From the NCBI GenBank assembly GCA_020627825.1, contig JAHDGD010000022.1, positions 1 through 38,826 of the forward strand: a DNA stretch of 38,826 nucleotides, in the 5' to 3' direction. Positions 8,922 through 18,480 of the stretch are shown piece after piece. A model generated the notes under the pieces. The model did no database searches and was not told where the DNA came from. It worked only from the letters and a program-made list of their open reading frames with translations. This DNA comes from Saprospiraceae bacterium. GTDB lineage: Bacteria > Bacteroidota > Bacteroidia > Chitinophagales > Saprospiraceae. How positions within the stretch are numbered: position 1 is the first letter of the stretch; each line of letters opens with the position of its first letter. The translations under genes were made by a program, and so were the position numbers.

Positions 8922-9354
8922 AAAGGTAGTACTGTTTTCGGATCGAAAGTTATATAATTAATCAATATAAACCAAAATAATGTAACCTCTTACGTTTTTA
9001 TTGATCCACGATGACATTATGACCTTCTATTAATTTGAGTTCAGAATTCATTGTAAGCTAGTAATCCCTAACTCAGGTTATTACATCATTCTAACTAACT
9101 AGAACTTTCTTTCTATTATACTTTAGTTCAAATTATTTCCATGTGAACAGAAAAAGAAAATTCGCCTTAAGTCCAATTGCGTTAAAAAATGTTGAAATTT
9201 TGTCGTACATAAAAGCAAGTGTAAGAGCATGCTCCAAAACAAAACGAAAAAATCAACTTACCGACACTCATGAAAAATTAAATAACAAAATAGTAAACGA
9301 TATGTAGAAATTAAATTGGTGTTACCTCCTTGATTTTTTTTAAAGATTGACAAA
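8922..9354. other. 433-bp intergenic region
   Basis: It separates two minus-strand genes, so it should hold the promoter of the large T9SS gene. A weak -7-like TAACTTTC reads on the minus strand near 8950, with no matching -33. An imperfect inverted repeat GTAAT...ATTAC spans 9061-9084. No gene, tRNA or clear repeat was seen. Confidence 0.4.
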
Positions 9355-9933
9355 TCAACTGGGATTCACGTTAAATGGCTTCATATACCATTTATTTAAC
9401 ACCATAAAACTCATAAAACCAATAGCTAAACCAATAATTGCACCGCATAAAACATCAAAAGGATAATGTAGGCCAACATAAATTTGTGCTATTCCTATCA
9501 AGACAGCCCATAAAATAAGTAAGTAAGGCCACCTCCTTTCAGATCTTTTAAATAATAAAAAGAAAAATATTGCGATGGCCATGTGATTTGAAGCATGTGC
9601 ACTTACAAAACTAAAAGACTGACGGCAAGGGGCTTTTATTTGAACTGCTGCAAGTTGACTATTATTACAAGGTCGAACTCTTTCAGTTAATGGTTTTATA
9701 ACACTAGATGAGAAAAAGTCTGTAACAGAAAAGCAAAGAACGGCACTCAATAAGATTACGTAAGCATATCGTTTATACAACAGGATTACTTTCACTATAA
9801 GAAAGGCGTATAAAGGCGCCCACAAATACTTATTACGCATGTATATAAAGATATAATCTAAAAAGGAACTAGAAAGATCCTGATTGATCCACCGAAATAT
9901 CGTTTCATCGATTGATTGTATGAGATCGAACAT
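9355..9933 (-). CDS. PAP2-family phosphatase (lipid-phosphate type)
   Basis: An integral membrane phosphatase with several hydrophobic helices. The PAP2 motifs are present in order: KPLTERVRP (K-x6-RP), FVSAHASN (usually PSGH) and YVGLHYPFD (H-x3-D). The family dephosphorylates lipid or isoprenoid (pyro)phosphates, for example undecaprenyl diphosphate, at the outer face of the inner membrane. The third motif has Gln (AQIYVGLHYP) where many members have Arg. The frame is open up to 10002, but that ATG touches the glmM ATG. The protein reads naturally from MFDLIQSIDETIF at 9933 (or MAMF at 9939), which leaves ~65 bp for divergent promoters, so I chose the shorter start. Confidence 0.82.
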   Translation of the reverse strand: MFDLIQSIDETIFRWINQDLSSSFLDYIFIYMRNKYLWAPLYAFLIVKVILLYKRYAYVILLSAVLCFSVTDFFSSSVIKPLTERVRPCNNSQLAAVQIKAPCRQSFSFVSAHASNHMAIAIFFFLLFKRSERRWPYLLILWAVLIGIAQIYVGLHYPFDVLCGAIIGLAIGFMSFMVLNKWYMKPFNVNPS

Positions 9934-10002
9934 TGCCATAATGATAGACGAAGCTAGGAAACTATTCGAAATAGTTCTATTATTGATGTAAAAAAATACC
10001 AT

Positions 10003-11376
10003 ATGAGTTTAATAAAATCTATATCAGGAATAAGAGGGACAATAGGAGGCGCGTACAATGATAATCTTACGGCTCTTGATATAGTTGAATGTACAGCTGC
10101 CTATGGGCAGCTACTTAAAGAGGCTTTTGAAAAACCTCTTGTAATTGTAGGACGAGATGGAAGAATTTCAGGTAAAATGGTTTCATCACTCGTTTCAAAT
10201 ACCCTCATATCCATGGGATGTGATGTGATAGATCTTGGCCTTTCTACAACCCCTACAGTTGAAATGGCTGTGATCGGGAAAAAAGCGCAAGCTGGAGTTA
10301 TCATAACGGCATCTCATAATCCTAAACATTGGAATGCATTAAAGTTTTTAAATGAAAAAGGAGAATTTATTTCAGCTGAAACTGGACAAACAATATTAAA
10401 CTACATTGCAGACTCCAAATTAGAGTTTGCAACAATTGACCATCTTGGATCATATGCCAAAAGCAATTATTTTGACGAACATATTGCTGCCATTTTAAAA
10501 CATGAATTTGTCGATCAAAAGCGAATAAAACAAGCAGGTTTTCATGTAGTTGTTGATTGCATCAATTCTACAGGAGCATTAAGTATTCCTCCCCTTCTTG
10601 ATCAACTAGGAGTTCGTTATACATTAATAAATGAAGAAGTAACAGGAGATTTTGCTCATAATCCTGAACCAAAAATTGAGCACCTTTCCGAATTATCCGA
10701 GGCTGTTATCTCAAACAAAGCTGACATGGGTATCGCTGTAGACCCAGATGTTGATCGTCTTGCTTTTATGTCTCCCAATGGCGAAATGTTTGGTGAAGAA
10801 TATACTTTAGTAGCCATAGCAGATTATCTTCTTGGTTTGAAGAAAGGTCCAGTAGTCAACAATTTATCAAGTACTCAAGCTCTTAAAGATATTGCTGAAA
10901 GACACGGTGTTGTATGCAGTTCTGCTGCTGTAGGTGAGGTGAACGTCGTGAATATGATGAAAAAAGTTAATGCCATTATTGGAGGTGAAGGGAATGGAGG
11001 AATTATTGACCCGCAATTGCATTATGGCAGAGATGCACTTATAGGAATTGCGCTTATGTTAAGTCACTTAGCAATAAGCGGGAAAAACCTTAATGAAATT
11101 CGGAACGACCTACCACATTACGAAATGATAAAAGATAAAATTGATTTGAGGAAAGGAACTGATGTCGATAACATTTTATCAAAAATTGCATTACACTATA
11201 AGGAAGAGGAAGTGAATACAATCGATGGTGTGAAAATCATTTTTCCAGGTGAATGGGTTCATTTGAGAAAAAGTAACACTGAGCCTATCATAAGAATATA
11301 TGCCGAATCCAAAGATAGAAAAGCTGCTTCTGAACTAGCAAGTACTGTAAAAAAACGAATAACAGAATTAATGTAA
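10003..11376 (+). CDS. glmM: Phosphoglucosamine mutase GlmM
   Basis: A 457-residue alpha-D-phosphohexomutase. The opening SISGIRGTIGG is the substrate-loop signature. The phosphoserine loop is ITASHNPKHWN (Ser104). The Mg-binding loop is D247-P-D-V-D-R (D247/D249/D251). The sugar loop is GEGNGG, and the phosphate-binding C-terminus is RKSNTEPIIRIYAES. It converts glucosamine-6-P to glucosamine-1-P for peptidoglycan and LPS precursors; a phosphomannomutase role is possible in the same fold. It is the first gene of a plus-strand operon, its stop overlapping the next start as TAATG. Confidence 0.9.
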   Translation: MSLIKSISGIRGTIGGAYNDNLTALDIVECTAAYGQLLKEAFEKPLVIVGRDGRISGKMVSSLVSNTLISMGCDVIDLGLSTTPTVEMAVIGKKAQAGVIITASHNPKHWNALKFLNEKGEFISAETGQTILNYIADSKLEFATIDHLGSYAKSNYFDEHIAAILKHEFVDQKRIKQAGFHVVVDCINSTGALSIPPLLDQLGVRYTLINEEVTGDFAHNPEPKIEHLSELSEAVISNKADMGIAVDPDVDRLAFMSPNGEMFGEEYTLVAIADYLLGLKKGPVVNNLSSTQALKDIAERHGVVCSSAAVGEVNVVNMMKKVNAIIGGEGNGGIIDPQLHYGRDALIGIALMLSHLAISGKNLNEIRNDLPHYEMIKDKIDLRKGTDVDNILSKIALHYKEEEVNTIDGVKIIFPGEWVHLRKSNTEPIIRIYAESKDRKAASELASTVKKRITELM

Positions 11377-12503
11377 TGCAAGTATACTTCGACAATGCGG
11401 CCACTACAGCTTTAGAAGATGAAGTTTTAAAGGAAATGACCGCTGTTTTAAAAGAAGAATATGGAAATCCGAGTTCCATACATGGAAAAGGACGAAGTGC
11501 TAGAGCTCGAATCGAAAAAGCTCGAAGAACTATTGCAAATGGACTCAATGCATCATTGGGAGAAATATTTTTCACAAGTTCTGCAACTGAATCCAATAAC
11601 ATGGCTTTACGTCAAGCTGTGCATCATCTTGAGGTAACTCGAATCATAAGTGCACCTACTGAGCACCATTGTGTATTGAATACAATTCTTGATCTTTCCA
11701 ACCAAAAGAAGATTGAAGCGATCTTTTTATCTCTTGACGAAAATGGAAATATTTCCTTAGAAGAGTTAACTGCATTACTACAACAAAACCGACAGACAAC
11801 ATTGGTCAGCTTGATGTATGGGAACAATGAAATAGGCACCATCCATCCTATTCCTGAAATCAGTAAATTGTGTAGAGAACATCAAGCATATTTTCATTGT
11901 GATGCAGTTCAAGTACTAGGAAAATTTCCAGTTGATTTACAAAAAATATCTATTGACTTTTTATCTGGCACAGCCCATAAATTATACGGACCTAAAGGTG
12001 CTGCTTTTTTATACATGAACGAAAATGCATTGATCCCTCCTTTTATTACTGGAGGTGCACAAGAACGAAACATGAGAGCAGGAACGGAAAACATATATGG
12101 CATTGTAGGCTTAGCGAAAGCCTTTGAGCTAAGTATCAAAGACATGGAAATTCGAAAAGATAAAATTATTCGTGTTCGTGATTACATGAAAAAATCAATT
12201 GAATCGACCTTTGAACTGGTGACCTTTAATGGAGAACAAACAAAAGATCATTTATATCATATTTTAAGTGTCGCTTTTCCTTATTCTGCAAAAAACGAAA
12301 TGTTGATTTACAATCTCGATATTAAAAATATTGCAGCATCAGCTGGAAGCGCTTGTAGTTCAGGAACGAACAAAGGATCACATGTTCTCGAAGCAATCAA
12401 ACCAAACGATCCATCTATCACCATTCGGTTTTCTTTTTCCCATAAAAATACCATTGAGGAAGTGGATTATGTGATGGAAACTCTTAAGGAAATTTTAGAT
12501 TAA
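11376..12503 (+). CDS. Cysteine desulfurase (NifS/IscS family)
   Basis: A 375-residue PLP enzyme. The N-terminus MQVYFDNAATT is the family hallmark. The PLP lysine is K202 in GTAHKLYGPKGAAF. The catalytic cysteine is C327 in ASAGSACSSGTNKGSHVL, in the extended-loop position of class I (IscS/NifS-like) enzymes. It removes sulfur from L-cysteine as a persulfide for Fe-S clusters or tRNA thiolation. No iscU or scaffold gene is adjacent, so the acceptor is unknown. The start overlaps the glmM stop by one base, and ribD follows after 6 bp. Confidence 0.92.
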   Translation: MQVYFDNAATTALEDEVLKEMTAVLKEEYGNPSSIHGKGRSARARIEKARRTIANGLNASLGEIFFTSSATESNNMALRQAVHHLEVTRIISAPTEHHCVLNTILDLSNQKKIEAIFLSLDENGNISLEELTALLQQNRQTTLVSLMYGNNEIGTIHPIPEISKLCREHQAYFHCDAVQVLGKFPVDLQKISIDFLSGTAHKLYGPKGAAFLYMNENALIPPFITGGAQERNMRAGTENIYGIVGLAKAFELSIKDMEIRKDKIIRVRDYMKKSIESTFELVTFNGEQTKDHLYHILSVAFPYSAKNEMLIYNLDIKNIAASAGSACSSGTNKGSHVLEAIKPNDPSITIRFSFSHKNTIEEVDYVMETLKEILD

Positions 12504-12509
12504 TACGAT

Positions 12510-13571
12510 ATGGCTTACGCCCAAAAAGAATCTTACATGAAACTCCTGATCGAAAAAGCAGAAGAAGCTTTTCGAACAACTGGAGGTAATCCATGCGTAG
12601 GGGCTATGTTGGTACATGATGATTCAATTTTGAGTATAGGAATTCATGAAAAATATGGTGATCATCATGCTGAAGTAAATTGCATAAACAACGTACCCAA
12701 GGATAAGAAACATCTTATAAAAGAATCAACACTTTATGTAACACTTGAACCTTGTTGCATCCATTCAAAAACACCTCCTTGTACGTCCAAAATTCTTGAA
12801 CATCAAATTGAGCATGTCATCATAGCAACACTAGATATAAATCCTGAAGTTCGACAAAATGGAGTTGCTATTTTACAAAAAGCAGGTGTAAAAGTCGAAG
12901 TTGGATTGTGCGAAAAAGAAGCTCAATTCTTACTGCGTAAATTCAAGGTAAATCACTTAGAAAAACGCCCTTTCATTGCCATAAAAACTGCAGTTTCAGC
13001 TGACGGATATGCAGGTAAAAAAGATGCTCCAGTATGGATAACAAATGAATCTTCAAGAATCCAAGCTCATAAATTAAGAGGGACTTTTGATGGCATTGTA
13101 GTAGGATATAATACCGTTAATTTAGATAACCCCAAATTAACAAATAGATTGTACTTTCTACCTCCTTACCACAATCATCACCCTATAAAAATCCTCATTG
13201 ACAAAGATGATAAACTAAAAAAAGATAGATCGATATTTCAAGAAGGTAAAAATATCATCCTCACTTCGACTCCTCTCTATAAAAATCCTAATCCATTAAC
13301 TACTGAGATTGTTCATATACCAGCAGAAACTTGGAATTGGAAAAATCTATTTCAAGTATTATGGGAGAAAAACTTTTATAGTTTGTTGATTGAAGGAGGT
13401 CCTCGATTGCAGAAGTCTATAGTAAAGGAAGCTTTGTGGGATGAAGGTCACATTTTGTCTAGTAATAGCCTTTTAGGAGAAGGATTAAGGGGTCCTACTC
13501 TTGTTGGAGAGGAAGTTTATAGCTTATCTTTGGGTGACAATACCTATAGACATGTGGTCCCTTACAAGTAA
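12510..13571 (+). CDS. ribD: Bifunctional riboflavin deaminase/reductase RibD
   Basis: A 353-residue two-domain enzyme. The N-terminal zinc deaminase has H53-A-E55 (DHHAEVNC) and the LEPCCIHSKTPPC metal site with C82 and C91. The C-terminal reductase (about 150-353) includes KTAVSADGYAGK and LIEGGPRLQKS. It carries out the second and third steps of riboflavin synthesis on the diaminopyrimidine intermediate. The N-terminal glycine loop reads GGNPCVGAMLV instead of the more usual PNPxVGA. The start at 12510 fits the family (KESYMKLLIEKAEEA aligns with the usual first helix). It is third in the operon, and its 3' end overlaps the next gene. Confidence 0.92.
   Translation: MAYAQKESYMKLLIEKAEEAFRTTGGNPCVGAMLVHDDSILSIGIHEKYGDHHAEVNCINNVPKDKKHLIKESTLYVTLEPCCIHSKTPPCTSKILEHQIEHVIIATLDINPEVRQNGVAILQKAGVKVEVGLCEKEAQFLLRKFKVNHLEKRPFIAIKTAVSADGYAGKKDAPVWITNESSRIQAHKLRGTFDGIVVGYNTVNLDNPKLTNRLYFLPPYHNHHPIKILIDKDDKLKKDRSIFQEGKNIILTSTPLYKNPNPLTTEIVHIPAETWNWKNLFQVLWEKNFYSLLIEGGPRLQKSIVKEALWDEGHILSSNSLLGEGLRGPTLVGEEVYSLSLGDNTYRHVVPYK
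12511..12528 (+). repeat. GGCTTACGCCC palindrome variant in ribD start
   Basis: TGGCTTACGCCCAAAAAG covers the first codons of ribD (Met-Ala-Tyr-Ala-Gln-Lys). It differs from the exact GGGCTTTCGCCC copies at 21509 and 24626 by two bases and has the same orientation relative to transcription. Confidence 0.45.
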
Positions 13572-16044
13572 AACAATATTCTTCTTTTTCACTTGCTTCT
13601 TATTGACATTCAATGCAAATTCTCAGAGCATCAATGGAGTTGTTATCGATTCCACTTCACAAGAACCACTAGAGTTTGTTAGTGTTGTTGATGTATCTAC
13701 TGGAAAAGGAACCATAACAAATAGTGAAGGATTCTTCGAATTAAAGGCCACATTACCAACTGAAATTCAATTTAGTTTTTTGGGCTTAAAGCCCAAAACG
13801 ATAACAGTATCAAACGAAACTCAAGCAAAGAATCTGCTTATTGAAATGGTTTCCAACACGCTTATTTTTGAAGAGGTTGTCCTTTCAGGGGAAAAATCAA
13901 CAATTGGTAGAGACATAGTAAAGAAAGTCATTGGCCAAAAACAAAACCGATTAATTGACGAATCATTTTCAAGAGAAATCTATCAACAAACCGTAATGAA
14001 TAGATTTTACAAAGCAAGTGAAAAAGATTCCATCCCAAATGATTCATTAGCTATTGTTTACTTGAATGAGAAAGCAAGTACTGAATACCTAGATGGAGCG
14101 AAATCTAAAATTGTTGTTCAAGCAGAAATCAAACAAACAGGAGATAAACAGCTAAAAAGAACCGCTCCTATGGTTAATGGAAGAGACTTCAGAGGAGGAA
14201 GTCAGTTTGTTAGTTACAATCCCATTGAATATTTTATAACGCCTGAAGATTTTAAAATAGATCTGTACGATAATCAACTAAATAATAATTCAATTAGCGA
14301 TCGTCCTATAACGTCGCCTATTGCGAATGGTGCCTTATTAAACTACAACTACAAGTTGAAAGAAATGGACATCAATGCAAAAGATACATTATTTACGATA
14401 GCTGTCACCCCGAAATATAAAGGTGCGCCTTTATGGGATGGGTTAATTTATGTTTCATCTGATGGATATAAGTTGATGAAAGCAGAGTTATCATTGGATC
14501 CTGGTATCAATGGATTCAGAGATTTAACCCTTGACATAAATTATAAAAATATAGAAAATAATCACGTAGCAAGTGAGAAAAAAATATCGTACAATGCCAA
14601 TATCGGAACGAACAAATATTTCGTCAAAATAGTATATAGAACAAGTGATTATAATTTTACACCTACCTATTCAAAAAACTTCTTTTCAGCTGAAAAAGTA
14701 AAATACACTGAAGCCTCCCTAGAAACAACGAATGATTTAATGGTTCAATACAGGGGTGTTGCTTTAGAAAAAGACTTGAATATATTCTATACGAAGCAAG
14801 ATAGTATCTATCAAGAATTGAATAGTGATGAATATTTAAGAAAACAAGATTCTATTTTCAATAAGATTACTTGGCGAAAAGTGGTGCTTGCAGGTTTCGG
14901 CTACAGAAATAGAGCAAAAGGAGTTACCTATCAATTTGATGGACTTGCTAACTTTTTTCAGCCATTTGGCGTAGATGGTTTCAGAATAGCACCTGCTGGT
15001 AGTTTCGAAAAAGAATTTTTTAATAAAGATGAGATTGATGTACGTTATCGACTGAATTATGGACTTAGTAATAATGATATAAAAGGACGCGTATATGTAG
15101 GTTACACTTTTCTTCCGAGTAAATTTGCAAGAGTATTTGTAGGAGGTGGGGACATATTTGATGTAGTTACTTTTTTCCAATCACTAGATAATTTAGTAAG
15201 TCGAAATAACTTTATAAGAAATAGATTTGTTAGTGGTGGATATTCCATGGAAATAGTCAATGGTTTATACTTAAATACGGAAGTTGGATTCAGCAACAAA
15301 GAATCAATACTTGACTTGGAAGTAAATCCTATTTCTTCCTTTTTATTTGGCTCACAAGAATCCGCCATAGATTTCCAACAGTATAAAATTTTTGAATTCA
15401 AAGGAGATTTAATTTACCGATTTGGACAACAATTTGTTACAAGAGGACGCAAAAAAATTGTTCTTCCAAACAATAATCCTGTATTAACATTATCCTACAG
15501 GAAAGGCATACCTCAACTATTCGGAAGCGAGGTTAATTTTGATTATGTCGAACTGAAATTAAATCAAAAAATTCCCTCTACAAAATTAGGAAGTTCAAAT
15601 TGGCAAGTGCGGACTGGTTCCTTCATCAATCAAAGAAGTTTACGTCAACTGGAATATAACTTTTTCAGAGGTTCGACACCTTATTTATTTACAAACCCAT
15701 TGTTTGACGCACAACAATTAGGTGATACAAGATCAACTGCTAATGCTTTTGTGCAAGGTGCAATTATTCATCATTTTGATGGTTTCTTTTTAGACAAAGT
15801 GCCATTAATTCGGCATTTACAAATGGAATTACTAGCAGGAGGAGGAACACTAATCATACCTCAAGACGATCTGTACCATGCTGAAATTTATCTAGGTCTT
15901 GGTAAGAAATTCAAAATATGGGGTGAAACATTACAGATAGCTGTTTATGCCTTGAGTAGCGATAGTTCATTGGATGTAGCTCGCCTAGACTACAAAGTTG
16001 GTATTAATTTCTACAATGCTTTTGCAAGAGAATGGTTATACTAA
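13552..16044 (+). CDS. DUF5686/CarboxypepD_reg-like outer-membrane protein
   Basis: About 830 residues. The frame opens at 13501, but the natural start is 13552, which gives a signal peptide (SKTIFFFFTCFLLTFNANSQS) and a 20-bp overlap with ribD. Next comes a carboxypeptidase regulatory-like domain (INGVVIDSTSQEPLEFVSV ... GLKPKTITV). The rest is a long, strand-rich region with GYRNRAKGVTYQFDG and a terminal aromatic residue (AFAREWLY), consistent with an outer-membrane barrel of the DUF5686 family. Members are widespread in Bacteroidota and poorly characterised. A GGGCTTAAAGCCC palindrome encodes LGLKPK at the end of the regulatory-like domain (13778-13798). It is last in the glmM operon. Confidence 0.78.
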   Translation: MWSLTSKTIFFFFTCFLLTFNANSQSINGVVIDSTSQEPLEFVSVVDVSTGKGTITNSEGFFELKATLPTEIQFSFLGLKPKTITVSNETQAKNLLIEMVSNTLIFEEVVLSGEKSTIGRDIVKKVIGQKQNRLIDESFSREIYQQTVMNRFYKASEKDSIPNDSLAIVYLNEKASTEYLDGAKSKIVVQAEIKQTGDKQLKRTAPMVNGRDFRGGSQFVSYNPIEYFITPEDFKIDLYDNQLNNNSISDRPITSPIANGALLNYNYKLKEMDINAKDTLFTIAVTPKYKGAPLWDGLIYVSSDGYKLMKAELSLDPGINGFRDLTLDINYKNIENNHVASEKKISYNANIGTNKYFVKIVYRTSDYNFTPTYSKNFFSAEKVKYTEASLETTNDLMVQYRGVALEKDLNIFYTKQDSIYQELNSDEYLRKQDSIFNKITWRKVVLAGFGYRNRAKGVTYQFDGLANFFQPFGVDGFRIAPAGSFEKEFFNKDEIDVRYRLNYGLSNNDIKGRVYVGYTFLPSKFARVFVGGGDIFDVVTFFQSLDNLVSRNNFIRNRFVSGGYSMEIVNGLYLNTEVGFSNKESILDLEVNPISSFLFGSQESAIDFQQYKIFEFKGDLIYRFGQQFVTRGRKKIVLPNNNPVLTLSYRKGIPQLFGSEVNFDYVELKLNQKIPSTKLGSSNWQVRTGSFINQRSLRQLEYNFFRGSTPYLFTNPLFDAQQLGDTRSTANAFVQGAIIHHFDGFFLDKVPLIRHLQMELLAGGGTLIIPQDDLYHAEIYLGLGKKFKIWGETLQIAVYALSSDSSLDVARLDYKVGINFYNAFAREWLY
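13778..13798 (+). repeat. GGGCTTAAAGCCC palindrome, copy 2 (coding)
   Basis: The arms TTTTGGGCTT and AAGCCCAAAA flank one central A (13788). It lies in frame inside the DUF5686-type gene, where it encodes Leu-Gly-Leu-Lys-Pro-Lys at a site where regulatory-like domains usually have a Gly-Tyr-Lys turn. Confidence 0.75.
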
Positions 16045-16600
16045 GTACAACTGTTCGACTTATATTTCATGCATTTTTCTTCCTTGGGCTTAAAGCCCAA
16101 AACTTATTTACCTGAAATCGGGATTATACCAATTAACCCGCATTATGTAATAAAGATTGATTGTAAAGAACAGACAATGTTCTAGGAATAAATGACTCCC
16201 TGACAATCAAGTGCATACAACATTCATTTGCGAGCAAGTAATCACTTGTACAAATTATAACAAAAGTGTAGGGAAACGTCTTGAGTTCGTTAAAAAAAAA
16301 TTAAAACCATTTTTATCTGTGCCATTTCTTTGAAATATAAGTTTTAATGAAGTAATTTGGTAGATGTATTCAACTAAATAATACTATTTGCATTTCAATA
16401 TGGCGTATTAAATAACGCTAATAAAATGATTAAATTCATGATGAAAAACGCAGTCATATCCGTAGATACGACAAGTATTTTCAACGCAGAAGTTAATCAT
16501 TTTAGTAGATAGAAATTCGCTATTTTGGAGTGCAAATAGAATAAAACCATAATACGATAACTGATTTATTCATTTTTAATCAAAAAAGCAAAGAGAACGT
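16045..16600. other. 556-bp intergenic region
   Basis: It lies between two plus-strand genes. It contains the palindrome copy at 16084-16100; an end-like AACCCGCATTATG at 16135-16147 that resembles the 168-bp element terminus but lacks the rest of the element; a short inverted repeat CAAGT-AATC-ACTTG (16235-16248); and a near palindrome GCGTATTAAATAACGC (16403-16418). No gene or RNA was recognised. The promoter of the thioredoxin-like gene should be near the right end. Confidence 0.4.
16084..16100 (+). repeat. GGGCTTAAAGCCC palindrome, copy 3
   Basis: TTGGGCTT-A-AAGCCCAA lies 40 bp after the stop of the DUF5686-type gene and has the same orientation as that gene. No T-run follows, so a simple terminator is unlikely. 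Confidence 0.7.
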
Positions 16601-17170
16601 ATGAAATATGTGATGTTGATGCTGTTCATATTGATCGGTTTAAGTAACGGTAACAGTCAAGAAATAAATTGGCTTACCTGGGAAGAAGTAGCTGAAAAAA
16701 TGCACGAGGAACCTAGAAAGGTACTTGTAGATGTATACACAGAATGGTGTGGATACTGTAAAAAGATGGATAAGTCAACATTCTTAGATTCCACCTTAAT
16801 TTCTTACATTAACGATAATTACTATGCGATTCGTTTTGATGCTGAATCGAAGTCCTCTATTTTCCTTCATGGAACTGAATATAATTATGTTAATAAGGGG
16901 AAAAATGGTTATCATGAATTAGCGGCTGTTATTTTAAGAGGGAGACTTAAGTATCCAACTCTTGTCTTTATGGACAGTAATCTTGAAGTCATTCAACCTA
17001 TTCCTGGGTATCGAGATGCAACTACACTGTTGATGATCTTAGATTATTACGAAGGAGACCATCACAAGAAAATTCCTTGGAAAACCTATACACAGAACTA
17101 TAAAAAGTCCAAAATTAATCAAGACAATTCCCGTAAAGTTCCTGTTTACAATGTAGGCAGCGGAAATTAG
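16601..17170 (+). CDS. Exported thioredoxin-fold protein
   Basis: A 189-residue protein with a signal peptide (MLMLFILIGLSNGNSQ) and a thioredoxin-like domain of the DUF255/thioredoxin_7 type. The redox motif is C50-G-Y-C53 in VDVYTEWCGYCKKMD, followed by the usual DSTLISYINDNYYAIRFD and a cis-Pro region (YPTLVFMD). It probably acts in the periplasm in disulfide or thiol exchange; the partner is unknown. The C-terminal ~30 residues are basic and outside the domain. It is a single gene, convergent with the next, and no strong terminator was found (see 17266-17290). Confidence 0.82.
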   Translation: MKYVMLMLFILIGLSNGNSQEINWLTWEEVAEKMHEEPRKVLVDVYTEWCGYCKKMDKSTFLDSTLISYINDNYYAIRFDAESKSSIFLHGTEYNYVNKGKNGYHELAAVILRGRLKYPTLVFMDSNLEVIQPIPGYRDATTLLMILDYYEGDHHKKIPWKTYTQNYKKSKINQDNSRKVPVYNVGSGN

Positions 17171-17265
17171 GAAACTTACAGCATTTTCAAGTTATTTCGT
17201 TCTATTTCTCGCAGACCTATTTTTAAATTTACAAGCACTAAAGAGTTAGACTTTAAGGTAAGTTT

Positions 17266-17290
17266 AATTTGAGGTTATACCATTCAAATT
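17266..17290. terminator. Possible weak convergent hairpin
   Basis: AATTTGA (17266-17272) pairs with TCAAATT (17284-17290). An inner GGT/ACC pair with a two-base bulge extends the stem. It lies between convergent genes and has no T-run, so its function is uncertain. Confidence 0.25.
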
Positions 17291-17318
17291 CTATCTAAGA
17301 AAACGCTTTGTTTTAACA

Positions 17319-18461
17319 TTATTGAAGAGCCGCAATAAAAGCTTGAACTTTTTCAGCATTTTTTATAGCTGGATATGAATTTATTGCATTCTCCAAATCT
17401 TGTTTCGTAAAACCAAATCGATCATATAAATCTCGCATAGCAGTAATACTTGTCGGCACATCACCACTTTCTAGGCCTGTGTTTAATAAGCCAATAACTC
17501 CATAACTATAATCTGGAAAATCATCATATAATTGTTGATAAGCAATCTTTGCTTCTTTAATGTTTCCATTCGTTAAGAAACCATTACCTCGGTAATTATT
17601 TAATACAGGATCTCCTCCAACAAAATTGTCAAGAATATTAATATTTTCTTGGTAAGCTGGCCAATCACTTTCAAGGAAAAACAAATCTATATTGGTAAGA
17701 AAAGATGTAGGGACTCCTACTGAAGAGTTTGCTCTTAAAAAAGCATAATATGCTTCGCTATCACCTAATCCGACTAAAGCTGAAGTCTTTAGACTATAAT
17801 ACATCTTTGTATTCTTAAAGGCATCTGACGCTTGCTCAAGATATGTATTGAGTTCTTTATATTTACCAGCGTTTAAAAGTGTTTTCAGATTCAATATCGA
17901 TTCCATCTCTTTTACAAATGATTTCGATTTTCCGGATAACTGATTCAATAAACCACTAGACTCAATACCTCCCAAATAAAAATACTTTATCGTTTCACTA
18001 AGATTTTCTCCATTGGAATAAACATATACATCTACGATCCTATATTGATCATCAACTTTATTAAATAGGAGTTCATGGTAATTCAAGCCTTCATTCCCAA
18101 ACAATGAAAAGGTTACGTAATAGTCATTTTCATCAACGACAAAACTAATAGGCTCATACAGTCCTCCTTTTTTTGTATGATTGACAAATTCTCTTCCCCA
18201 TGTAAAAGTAGATTTAAAACCTTCTTTGAAGTCTGCATTATATGTGGACAAACCTGCATCATTGATAAATACTCGATCCAAAAATGCATCAATGTCAAAC
18301 AACTCATCATAGAACGTGTAATTGCTTTTATAGAGTTGATTAGAAATTTCTACAGCTAATTTTATAAGATCTTTTTCCTCTTGAGTCTCCTGCGCTTGTA
18401 CATTGTATAATCCAAAACTGAGGATTATGGAGCATATCAATATGATTTTTTTCATCATCAT
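17319..18461 (-). CDS. Exported protein, TPR-like C-terminal half, unknown function
   Basis: A 380-residue protein with a signal peptide (KKIILICSIILSFGLYNVQAQ). The N-terminal half (about 25-160) is mixed alpha/beta with FEL/Tyr-rich strands. The C-terminal half (about 190-380) is helical, with repeat-like pairs (AGKYKELNTYLEQASDAFKN, GNIKEAKIAYQQLYDDFPDY) that resemble degenerate tetratricopeptide repeats. I do not recognise the family. It lies 19 bp downstream of the HerA-like gene, probably the last gene of that operon. A periplasmic scaffold or binding role is possible but not shown. Confidence 0.7.
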   Translation of the reverse strand: MMMKKIILICSIILSFGLYNVQAQETQEEKDLIKLAVEISNQLYKSNYTFYDELFDIDAFLDRVFINDAGLSTYNADFKEGFKSTFTWGREFVNHTKKGGLYEPISFVVDENDYYVTFSLFGNEGLNYHELLFNKVDDQYRIVDVYVYSNGENLSETIKYFYLGGIESSGLLNQLSGKSKSFVKEMESILNLKTLLNAGKYKELNTYLEQASDAFKNTKMYYSLKTSALVGLGDSEAYYAFLRANSSVGVPTSFLTNIDLFFLESDWPAYQENINILDNFVGGDPVLNNYRGNGFLTNGNIKEAKIAYQQLYDDFPDYSYGVIGLLNTGLESGDVPTSITAMRDLYDRFGFTKQDLENAINSYPAIKNAEKVQAFIAALQ

Positions 18462-18480
18462 AATTTACTAATAGAATAAA

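Noticed and set aside
14836-15401. Antisense ORFs in the DUF5686-type gene
   Set aside because: They are shadows of a long, well-supported coding frame and contain no recognisable motifs.
16135-16305. Third full copy of the 168-bp element
   Set aside because: Only the first ~13 bases match; GGAAGATT is absent at offset 63 and no inverted end is found about 150 bases away.
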